Shown here: piece after piece, positions 1 to 6,572 of the stretch
Layout: each line of letters begins with the position of its first letter
Numbering within the stretch: position 1 is the stretch's first letter
Assembly (NCBI GenBank): GCA_947573135.1
Contig: CANPDU010000005.1
Coordinates: 42,809 to 106,808, forward strand
Length of the DNA stretch: 64,000 nucleotides
From: an uncultured Bacteroidales bacterium
GTDB lineage: Bacteria > Bacteroidota > Bacteroidia > Bacteroidales > Muribaculaceae
Direction of reading: 5' to 3'
Translations under genes and position numbers: made by a program
Notes under the pieces: model-generated
Databases searched by the model: none
What the model was told of the DNA's origin: nothing
Seen by the model: only the letters and a program-made list of their open reading frames with translations

Positions 1-1047
1 CTTTTCTTGGGGGCGGAGTTCGAGATAAATCACCGCGCCAAGACGGTGGACTTCGCTTTCACACACGAAGTCATGGACGCTTCGGGTACGGTGGAACTGC
101 GCGACGTGCTTTCCGAACACTCCACGGAGGTAGCCGTGGAGGACGCGCAGTGCGAGTATGCCGAGGCTAAGAATCTTGTTTACAAGGAGTGCGACCACGC
201 CGTTTGGAAATACTACTCTTGCGACTGGTTCATCAAGGCGTGGAAAGACCGTGCCGTTGTCTATGAATCGCTGAACGAGCTTTTGGAGGCCAACAGCGTA
301 TGGCGCACTTGGGACGGCCAGCACCACCGCAACAGTCAGATCGACCGGCTGCTTTATGCCAAAGACGCGGACGCTTATTTTGTTATCCGCGCCGTCAGCC
401 GCTCCGCATACTTCGACCGCGTGAGGCTCCGCTTCAACTACAAATGCGTGTTGCAGCCCGTGAATCTTTTCGGAGGCCGTATCGTAGACGAGAGCGTGGA
501 CGCAGACCAAATCGAAATCGAGTTTGTTCCGGCGCGTATCGACTACACGGAGGAAAAGTACGGGCGGTGCCTGTTCCTTTCTTTCTCCGGCTACGACGAG
601 GACAACGGCACAGGGGAGGACGAAAGCAGCTATCCTTTTATGCAGACCTATTCGATACAGAGCATCGAGGCCGGGGAGAAAGAGAAGAAAGCCGAGTATT
701 ACGACCGTATCTATGTCGGCTTTTGGGACGGGGCGCAGAACACTCGCGGCAAGCTCCCTTATCCGCAAGTGGAGGATATAGAAATAATGGAAGACTGGAG
801 CAACTTTCAGTATCTCCATTTCAATATGCGCCTCAATAACCGCCAACTCAACAGCCGCCGGATTGTGCATCACATTGACACAGCAAAGAAAACTACCTTT
901 AAGTTCATTGCCGACGCTATCCCGAATGTCAGGAGCGTGTTCGTCATACACGGCAAGAAATACATCTGCGAAAAAATAACCGCGACCTTCTCCGAACAGG
1001 GAATGTCGCAGTTACTCAAAGGCGTTTTCTATCCTATTACCGAGTAA
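1..1047 (+). CDS. 5'-truncated phage-like protein of unknown function
   Basis: The frame is open to the left edge of the window. The TTG at position 7 used by the ORF track is probably internal, so the true start lies outside. The visible 346 or so residues are mostly beta-strand-like, rich in aromatic and acidic residues, with no signal peptide or membrane segment, and end in GMSQLLKGVFYPITE. I do not recognise a named family. The position beside a convergent integrase (4 bp between the stop codons) suggests a prophage structural or accessory protein, possibly tail-associated. That assignment rests on context, not on a catalytic or structural motif. Confidence 0.55.
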   Translation, partial: LFLGAEFEINHRAKTVDFAFTHEVMDASGTVELRDVLSEHSTEVAVEDAQCEYAEAKNLVYKECDHAVWKYYSCDWFIKAWKDRAVVYESLNELLEANSVWRTWDGQHHRNSQIDRLLYAKDADAYFVIRAVSRSAYFDRVRLRFNYKCVLQPVNLFGGRIVDESVDADQIEIEFVPARIDYTEEKYGRCLFLSFSGYDEDNGTGEDESSYPFMQTYSIQSIEAGEKEKKAEYYDRIYVGFWDGAQNTRGKLPYPQVEDIEIMEDWSNFQYLHFNMRLNNRQLNSRRIVHHIDTAKKTTFKFIADAIPNVRSVFVIHGKKYICEKITATFSEQGMSQLLKGVFYPITE

Positions 1048-1051
1048 GGAA

Positions 1052-2317
1052 TTACGCTGCTTCTGCATTTTTTCGAGGCCGACCGCGCCGTTTTGCCGTG
1101 GCAATTTCCGGCTTACGCCAATCCTTGCCGTAAAGTACCCAGTCAAGTACTTTTCGGTTGGCTTCATCTACCTTGCTCATATCATATTCGATGTAGATGT
1201 CGGTTACTGTGTTGCCTCCATGACCGAGTGCTGCCGCTATTGTATCTTTGGGAATATCGAGGCTTGCGGCTATCGTAGCCCACGAATGGCGCGCCCAATA
1301 GGTTGTCAGTTCGTGAAGTCCGAGTTTTTCTTTCACGGCTTTCAGTCCTTTGCACAGATTGTTGTAGAAGTGGCGGTAATTGACGCAGCAGTCGAGATAA
1401 TTTAGCAGATGTTTCTCTCCGCTGTATTTCTCAATTAAAGCAAGTGCCTCCGGCTCTACCTTAATCGAATAAGGGCGGTGTGTCTTGGCGCGAATGTAGT
1501 TGACGCGACCAGACACCATTTCTTCGAGGTTGCAGAGATCTACCACGTTTATGCCTATCAACATAAACGTAAGCGCGAAGAAATCGCGGTATTTTTCCTC
1601 CCAGTCCTCCAATCCTTGCGCAGAGAATATGGTGCGGAGTGTTGTTATATCGAAGTTGCGCTTGCGTGTTGCCTCGCTCTTTATCTTGAAGCGGCGAAAG
1701 GCATAGGTGTTTGTTACCTCGTTGTCGATGGCGTAATTGACTACGGTACGAATGTTGCGCATATGTATCGCTATTGAGTTGACCTTGCAGGTCTTGGCCA
1801 AAAAGTCCTCGAACTTTTCGAGCCACGCAATTTTGATGTCCTCGAACTTCACTCTTGCGAGTTCTGCTTCTCCGAGCCATGCCACGAGGCGGCTGCGTGT
1901 CGCCTCATAGATTGCTTTTGTGCGACCTTGTTTGCGCCCTGTGAAGCGGTCGAACCATTTTATAAATGTGTTCGGATCTTCTTCCGGCTTTTCAACCTTT
2001 TCTTCTTTGGGTGCTATCTTGGCAAGAATGTAATCCTTTACATCTTTTGCCCTCATTCCGCTGATTAGCTCATCATCGAGTAATGAAATAAGCACCTTTT
2101 CCACCTCGACCTTGCGGCCTCCGATAAATGCGTTTAGCTGAAGCTGATTGGGGTGGTCTATTACTTTTTCCGTTACCGAATCCCACTGGTGTGGTAAAAC
2201 GTAAACGTTCAGTGAGATTAACGAGGTCTGCCTGTCGTGGCAGATTGAGATTTTGAGCGGTGCAGCCTTTCCTTCTTTGGCTGCTCGCCTGTCGAGAATA
2301 ATTTTTACGGTTGTCAT
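1052..2317 (-). CDS. Tyrosine-recombinase integrase (phage-type, SAM-like N-terminal domain)
   Basis: Site-specific recombinase for integration and excision of the adjoining element. The track ORF begins at 2443, but its first 42 codons run through direct repeats. MTTVKIILDRRAAKEGK at 2317 is the typical N-terminus of Bacteroidota integrases and gives 421 residues. An N-terminal arm-binding domain is followed by a core-binding SAM-like helical domain (about residues 110-210) and the catalytic domain. ELTTYWARHSWATIA holds the conserved His/Arg region, LGHGG the second box, and DIYIEYD the tyrosine nucleophile. The Box I arginine is not obvious: the segment reads GINVVDLCNL, as in many phage integrases of this phylum as I recall them. 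The gene points away from tRNA-Ser. Confidence 0.88.
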   Translation of the reverse strand: MTTVKIILDRRAAKEGKAAPLKISICHDRQTSLISLNVYVLPHQWDSVTEKVIDHPNQLQLNAFIGGRKVEVEKVLISLLDDELISGMRAKDVKDYILAKIAPKEEKVEKPEEDPNTFIKWFDRFTGRKQGRTKAIYEATRSRLVAWLGEAELARVKFEDIKIAWLEKFEDFLAKTCKVNSIAIHMRNIRTVVNYAIDNEVTNTYAFRRFKIKSEATRKRNFDITTLRTIFSAQGLEDWEEKYRDFFALTFMLIGINVVDLCNLEEMVSGRVNYIRAKTHRPYSIKVEPEALALIEKYSGEKHLLNYLDCCVNYRHFYNNLCKGLKAVKEKLGLHELTTYWARHSWATIAASLDIPKDTIAAALGHGGNTVTDIYIEYDMSKVDEANRKVLDWVLYGKDWRKPEIATAKRRGRPRKNAEAA

Positions 2318-2370
2318 AACATTAAACTCAACTTCCGAACTGCCTTGACAGCCTTTCAAGCCCCCAAAAA

Positions 2371-2431
2371 TTTGCGTGCATGTTGCGTGCGCTTTGCGTG
2401 CAAGGCCATAATTTGCGTGCATGTTGCGTGC
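2371..2431. repeat. Phased TTGCGTGC iterons upstream of the integrase
   Basis: Five copies of TTGCGTGC start at 2372, 2383, 2394, 2413 and 2424, with spacings of 11, 11, 19 and 11 bp. A 20-bp unit, TTTGCGTGCATGTTGCGTGC, occurs exactly twice (2371-2390 and 2412-2431). Helically phased short repeats just upstream of an integrase and near the tRNA junction fit arm-type integrase or excisionase binding sites. This is inferred from position and spacing. The repeats also argue that the N-terminal extension of the track ORF is not coding. Confidence 0.65.
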
Positions 2432-2519
2432 AGACCTCGGCATTTTTCGGCTTTATTCGGCTATTTTCGGCAATTTTTCCGTTTTTTTTAATGCCGTTTC
2501 CGAGGGAGAAAAAGAAAGA

Positions 2520-2563
2520 AACACGTTGAATCAACGTTTTAATTCGTTGTCTTTCAACGTGTT
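2520..2563 (-). terminator. Stem-loop downstream of tRNA-Ser, probable terminator
   Basis: AACACGTTGAA (2520-2530) pairs perfectly with TTCAACGTGTT (2553-2563). On the minus strand the hairpin begins 5 nt after the tRNA and is followed by a T-rich tract (TTCTTTCTTTTTC), as expected of a rho-independent terminator. A third half-site, TCAACGT (2531-2537), makes a nested palindrome with the first arm. A recombinase core site is therefore an alternative reading. Confidence 0.55.
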
Positions 2564-2568
2564 CCTTG

Positions 2569-2656
2569 CGGAGTGAGGGGGATTCGAACCCCCGAGCCGC
2601 TTTTGGCGACTACACGCTTTCCAGGCGTGCCTCTTCAGCCACTCGAGCACCACTCC
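2569..2656 (-). tRNA. tRNA-Ser (anticodon GGA)
   Basis: On the minus strand the acceptor GGAGTGG pairs with TCACTCC, with discriminator G. The anticodon stem CACGC/GCGTG encloses CTGGAAA, giving anticodon GGA. A long variable arm (GTCGCC...GGC) and a T-arm GGGGGTTCGAATCCCCC identify a class II serine tRNA. The length is 88 nt. The 3' CCA is not encoded (GCAAGG follows). The integrase lies just beyond its 3' end, so it is the likely attachment site of the element. Confidence 0.96.
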
Positions 2657-2696
2657 ATGGCTGCGGCGGAGTCTTTACCACTCGCGTTATCGCTCA

Positions 2697-2704
2697 CAAA
2701 GTTA
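2697..2704 (-). promoter_or_regulatory. Promoter -7 box for tRNA-Ser
   Basis: Minus-strand TAACTTTG exactly matches the Bacteroidota -7 consensus TAnnTTTG. It lies 40 bp upstream of the mature tRNA, leaving a short leader. No clear -33 element is seen at the expected distance. Confidence 0.55.
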
Positions 2705-2713
2705 CTAACTTTT

Positions 2714-2745
2714 TTTGAATTATCGGGGAATGATTGCTAAATTTG
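2714..2745 (+). promoter_or_regulatory. Bacteroidota-type promoter for prfB
   Basis: TTTG (-33 element, 2714-2717), then exactly 20 nt, then TAAATTTG (-7 element, 2738-2745). Both elements match the primary-sigma consensus of this phylum. The predicted start leaves a leader of about 45 nt before the prfB ATG at 2796. Confidence 0.75.
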
Positions 2746-2795
2746 TATTCTCATATCACCGTGTTTTTTATCAATTATTTGAATTATAATCATAT

Positions 2796-3918
2796 ATGAT
2801 TACTCAGGAACAATTAAAAGAGACTTTTGAGCGCAAGCTGGCGCTGAGGAGGTATCTTTGACATCGACAGCAAGTTAATACAGGTAGAAGAAGAAGAGCT
2901 CCGCACCCACGTCCCCGATTTTTGGGAGCACCCCAAGGAAGCCCAGCTCCAGATGAAAAAGATCAAGGATCTCCAGCAGTGGATCGACGGCTACAAAGAC
3001 GTTGAGTCGGCAGTCGACGAACTTTCTGTCGCATGGGACTTTATCAAGGAAGGTCTCGTCGAGGAGGACGAGCTCGACCGCCTCTATGCCGACGCCATCG
3101 CCAAGATCGAGAACCTCGAGCTGCGCAACATGCTTCGTCGCGAAGAAGACAAACTCGGCGTAGTCCTCAAGATCAACTCCGGTGCCGGAGGCACCGAGAG
3201 CCAGGACTGGGCCTCGATGCTCATGCGCATGTATCTCCGCTGGTGCGAGAAAAAAGGCTACAAAACGTCAATCGCCAACCTTCTCGACGGCGACGAGGCC
3301 GGCATCAAGTCATGCACAATCAACGTCGAAGGCGACTTCGCCTATGGCTATCTCAAGAGCGAGAACGGCGTCCATCGCCTTGTGCGCGTGTCGCCTTACA
3401 ACGCTCAGGGCAAGCGCATGACTTCTTTTGCGTCCGTCTTCGTCACCCCCCTTGTCGACGACACTATCGAAGTAAAGGTCGAACCGGCTCTCCTCTCCTG
3501 GGACACATTCCGAAGCGGCGGCGCCGGCGGTCAGAACGTCAACAAGGTCGAGTCGGGTGTCCGTCTGCGCTACCAGTTCACCGACCCATATACCGGCGAG
3601 AAAGAAGAGATCCTCATCGAGAACACCGAGACCCGCGACCAGCCCAAGAACAAGGAGAACGCTCTCCGTCAGCTCAGGTCCATTCTCTACGACAAAGAGC
3701 TGCAGCACCGCCTTCAGGAGCAGGCCAAGGTCGAAGCCGGAAAGATGAAGATAGAGTGGGGCTCACAGATCCGCAGCTACGTCTTCGACGACCGTCGCGT
3801 AAAGGATCACCGCACCAACTATCAGACTTCCGACGTCAACGCCGTGATGGACGGTGAGCTCGACGGCTTCATCAAGGCCTATCTTATGGAATTTGCCGCC
3901 TCCGAGGCGCAGGAATAA
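2796..3918 (+). CDS. prfB: Peptide chain release factor 2, programmed +1 frameshift
   Basis: RF2 releases finished peptides at UGA and UAA codons on the ribosome. The track shows only the part from 2953. The true start is ATG 2796: 21 codons run to CTT (2856-2858), followed by in-frame TGA and C. Shifting by one base (GAC, 2860-2862) joins the rest without interruption, for about 373 residues. The slippage site AGGAGGTATCTTTGAC has the internal Shine-Dalgarno-like AGGAGG three bases before CTT, as in the known autoregulated prfB sites where scarce RF2 favours the shift. GGAGGQ (about residue 245) is the peptidyl-hydrolysis loop. The stop-recognition tripeptide reads SPY (about 199-201), not SPF. 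It is not a pseudogene. rnz follows 7 bp downstream. Confidence 0.96.
2847..2862 (+). promoter_or_regulatory. prfB +1 ribosomal frameshift site
   Basis: AGGAGG TAT CTT TGA C: a strong internal Shine-Dalgarno-like sequence, a slippery CTT codon and an in-frame TGA with the unfavourable 3' C. It differs from the classical E. coli site by one base (AGGAGG for AGGGGG). RF2 itself decodes the TGA, so the element is a negative-feedback sensor of RF2 level. Confidence 0.93.
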
Positions 3919-3925
3919 TCGTTTG

Positions 3926-4840
3926 ATGGCAAATTTTCAGGTCAACATTCTCGGCTGCGGCTCTGCCACGCCTTCTGTCCGCCATATGCCGGCGTGTCAG
4001 GTCATCGACTTCCGCGATCGATTGTTCATGATCGATTGCGGCGAGGGCGCGCAGCTCCAGATGATGCGTCAGCGGCTCAAGTTTTCGCGCCTCTCCCATA
4101 TCTTCATATCCCATCTCCACGGCGACCACTTCCTCGGCTTGCCCGGTCTGTTGTCCACTCTTGCCCTTCACGAAAAAGGCGGCACCCTCACCATCCACAC
4201 CTTCGATGAGGGCGCCCGCATCCTGCGACAGATCATGGCCGTTTTCTGCCGCGAGACATCGTTTGAGATCAACTACAACATAATCACGCCTTCCCGTGCC
4301 GTCATTTTTGAAGATCATGCCATTACGGTCGAGACCTTTCCGCTCTACCACCGTGTGCCCTGTGCCGGCTTTAAGTTCACCGAGAAGCCCAAGCCCCGTC
4401 ATCTGCGCGGCGACATGATCCGTTTCTACAATATCCCCGTCAGCCGCCTTGAGGATATCCGGCATGGCGCCGACTACATCACTCCCGACGGCACTGTCAT
4501 CGCCAACGACCGTCTCACCACCCCTGCCGATCGCTCGGCCAGCTACGCCTATTGCTCCGACACTGTCTACAATCCGGCCGTGGCCGACGATGTCCGCGGT
4601 GTCGACGTCCTCTACCACGAGTCCACCTATGCCGACGACTTTGCCGCAAAGGCCGCTCCGCGCGGTCACTCCACGGCGCGAGAGGCCGGACGCATAGCCG
4701 CTGCCGCAGGGGTAGGGCGTCTCGTCCTCGGCCATTATTCCAAGGCCTACGACAGCGAGGAGCCTTTTCTCCGCGAGGCCTCCGAAGAGTTTCCCGATGT
4801 CATTGCCGCCCGCGAAGGCATGAAAATTGATCTGCTATGA
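3926..4840 (+). CDS. rnz: Ribonuclease Z (tRNA 3' endonuclease)
   Basis: A metallo-beta-lactamase-fold nuclease that removes 3' trailers from tRNA precursors. This matters here because tRNA-Ser lacks an encoded CCA. ATG 3926 gives MANFQVNILGCGSATPS and 304 residues, the usual RNase Z length; the longer track ORF extends back into prfB. Seen in the translation: the N-terminal GCGSATP motif, the zinc-binding HLHGDHFLGL (HxHxDH) near residue 62, a later metal-ligand region YCSDT, and HSTAREAG and LGHYS toward the C-terminus. It is probably cotranscribed with prfB and tadA, whose ATG overlaps its stop codon. Confidence 0.93.
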   Translation: MANFQVNILGCGSATPSVRHMPACQVIDFRDRLFMIDCGEGAQLQMMRQRLKFSRLSHIFISHLHGDHFLGLPGLLSTLALHEKGGTLTIHTFDEGARILRQIMAVFCRETSFEINYNIITPSRAVIFEDHAITVETFPLYHRVPCAGFKFTEKPKPRHLRGDMIRFYNIPVSRLEDIRHGADYITPDGTVIANDRLTTPADRSASYAYCSDTVYNPAVADDVRGVDVLYHESTYADDFAAKAAPRGHSTAREAGRIAAAAGVGRLVLGHYSKAYDSEEPFLREASEEFPDVIAAREGMKIDLL

Positions 4841-5313
4841 CCGATTCCTCTTCTCCCATAACTCTTGCCGACGACGAGCGCTACATGCGTCTTGCGCTTG
4901 CCGAGGCCCGGCAGGCCGCCGAGCTCGGCGAGATCCCTGTCGGAGCCGTCATCGTCACCGCTTCCGGTCGTATTGTCGGCCGTGGCCATAATCTGACCGA
5001 GGCGCTTTCCGACGTTACGGCCCACGCCGAGATGCAGGCAGTCACGGCCGCCGCTCAGACCCTCGGCGGAAAATATCTGACCGGCTGCACCCTCTACGTC
5101 ACTCTTGAGCCTTGCATCATGTGTGCCGGAGCGATAGGCTGGAGTCAGCTCTCGCGCATTGTCATCGGCGCAGATGATCCTCGTCGCGGTTACTCGTCGC
5201 TGACCGTCCGATCGCCGTTTCATCCCCGCGCCACAGTCACCCGCGGCGTCTGTGCGGCCGAATGCCTCGCCCTCGTTCAAAACTTTTTCCGCGACCGTCG
5301 TTCCGAAAAATAA
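4837..5313 (+). CDS. tadA: tRNA-specific adenosine deaminase
   Basis: Converts A34 to inosine in the wobble position of tRNA-Arg(ACG). It is a 158-residue cytidine-deaminase-fold enzyme with the zinc and catalytic motif HAE (in TAHAEMQAV) and PCIMCAGAI carrying the two zinc cysteines. The length fits bacterial TadA. Its ATG overlaps the rnz stop (ATGA), indicating translational coupling, and puts it in a tRNA-maturation and translation cluster with prfB and rnz. The alternative of guanine or cytosine deaminase is less likely given the length and the LEPCIMCAGAI signature. Confidence 0.92.
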   Translation: MTDSSSPITLADDERYMRLALAEARQAAELGEIPVGAVIVTASGRIVGRGHNLTEALSDVTAHAEMQAVTAAAQTLGGKYLTGCTLYVTLEPCIMCAGAIGWSQLSRIVIGADDPRRGYSSLTVRSPFHPRATVTRGVCAAECLALVQNFFRDRRSEK

Positions 5314-5330
5314 TTACAGATCTTTCCACT

Positions 5331-6452
5331 ATGCACTATTTCATAATAGCAGGCGAAGCATCCGGCGATCTCCATGGCGCCGCTCTGATCGAAGCTCTGC
5401 GCGAGGCCGACAGCGACGCCCGCTTTTCGTTTCTCGGCGGCGACAGGATGGCAGTCGCAGCCGCATCCGGTCCGATCATTCACAACCGCGACATGGCCTT
5501 TATGGGCTTCAGCGAGGTGCTGCGCCATCTCCCCAAGATCTTTTCCAATCTTTCTGTGACCCGTCGCGCGCTTCTTGACCGCCGTCCCGACTGTCTCATT
5601 CTCATCGACTATCCGTCGTTCAACCTTAAGGTCGCAAAGACAGCTTCGGCCGCCGGCATACCTGTTTTTTACTATATCTCTCCCAAAATATGGGCGTGGA
5701 AAGAGTGGCGCATCAGGGCTATCCGCCGCTATGTCAGCCGCATGTTCTCCATCCTTCCCTTCGAGCGTCAGTTCTATGCCCGTCATGATTTCCCGGTCGA
5801 CTATGTCGGCAATCCTTCGGTTGAGGAGATCGACTCTCTGCGTTCCTCGCTTATGTCCCGTGACCGTTTTCTGGCCGAACATAAGCTCCGCGACCGCCCG
5901 ATAATCGCTCTCCTTCCCGGCAGCCGCATGGGAGAGATCCGCTGCAATCTTCCCGTTATGGCCGAGGCCGTCCGCCGTTTCCCTCAGTATCGTCCCGTCA
6001 TAGCCGGCGCTCCGGCCATCCCCGACGATGCGTATAGCACCGTTTGTGACTATCCTGTGTTGCGCGACTCTACTCTCGACCTTCTTGCCAACAGCCGCGC
6101 AGCCCTCGTCACATCCGGCACAGCTACTCTTGAAACCGCTCTTATCGGCACTCCTCAGGTTGTCGTCTACCGGTCCAACGGCTCTAAGATCGCTTACAAT
6201 ATTATGCGTCTCCTGATCAAAGTCGACTACATCTCCCTTCCCAATCTCATCGCCGGACGTCAGATCATTCCCGAACTGATACTTCACAATTGTACGCCTG
6301 ACACGATCTCCGCCGACCTCGCGCCACTGCTCACCGACACTCCCGTACGCGCCGCTCAGCTAAGCGGCTACGCCGACATGCGCCGCGAACTCGGATCGTC
6401 GACCGCAGCCGTTACCACCGCCCGACTCATCGTCGACGCACTCAAAAAATAA
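5331..6452 (+). CDS. lpxB: Lipid-A-disaccharide synthase
   Basis: A peripheral inner-membrane GT19 glycosyltransferase that joins lipid X and UDP-diacylglucosamine into the lipid A disaccharide. ATG 5331 begins MHYFIIAGEASGDLHGA, the diagnostic LpxB N-terminus, giving 373 residues; the track start at 5262 lies in tadA. Other conserved stretches are DCLILIDYPSFNL, YYISPKIWAWKEWR, LPFE, YVGNPSV, LLPGSRMGEI and VTSGTATLETAL with VVVYR. It follows tadA by 17 bp and ends the operon, facing a convergent terminator. Confidence 0.95.
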   Translation: MHYFIIAGEASGDLHGAALIEALREADSDARFSFLGGDRMAVAAASGPIIHNRDMAFMGFSEVLRHLPKIFSNLSVTRRALLDRRPDCLILIDYPSFNLKVAKTASAAGIPVFYYISPKIWAWKEWRIRAIRRYVSRMFSILPFERQFYARHDFPVDYVGNPSVEEIDSLRSSLMSRDRFLAEHKLRDRPIIALLPGSRMGEIRCNLPVMAEAVRRFPQYRPVIAGAPAIPDDAYSTVCDYPVLRDSTLDLLANSRAALVTSGTATLETALIGTPQVVVYRSNGSKIAYNIMRLLIKVDYISLPNLIAGRQIIPELILHNCTPDTISADLAPLLTDTPVRAAQLSGYADMRRELGSSTAAVTTARLIVDALKK

Positions 6453-6516
6453 ATCTCCGCATCCGCTCTGCCATCCTATACTAATTTATGCTATTTTAAT
6501 TAATAGCCAAAATATT

Positions 6517-6553
6517 AAGAGCCGGTTTGACACATATGGTCTAACCGGCTCTT
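6517..6553. terminator. Bidirectional terminator between lpxB and the secreted-protein gene
   Basis: AAGAGCCGGTT (6517-6527) and AACCGGCTCTT (6543-6553) form a perfect 11-bp stem with a 15-nt loop, between convergent genes. The minus-strand side is followed by an AT-rich tract and the plus-strand side by a weaker one. Confidence 0.75.
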
Positions 6554-6572
6554 CGAGAATTATTATCGGATG

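Larger units (their letters stand above)
1..2570. mobile_element. End of an integrated element (probable prophage) next to tRNA-Ser
   Basis: The window opens inside a gene with no housekeeping look, followed convergently by a tyrosine recombinase that lies about 250 bp from the 3' end of tRNA-Ser(GGA). An integrase next to a tRNA 3' end is the classic arrangement of a tRNA-integrated prophage or integrative element. Only one end is visible, so the other attachment site, the element type and its size cannot be judged. The outer boundary given here is an inference. Confidence 0.6.

Noticed and set aside
2796-2862. In-frame TGA near the start of prfB
   Set aside because: Not a nonsense mutation: the AGGAGG-TAT-CTT-TGA-C context is the programmed frameshift site and the +1 frame continues as RF2.
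4837-5313. tadA and ribD as copies of one deaminase
   Set aside because: Both have deaminase motifs, but RibD has the CSHYGKTPPC signature plus a reductase domain, while TadA is a 158-aa stand-alone enzyme.
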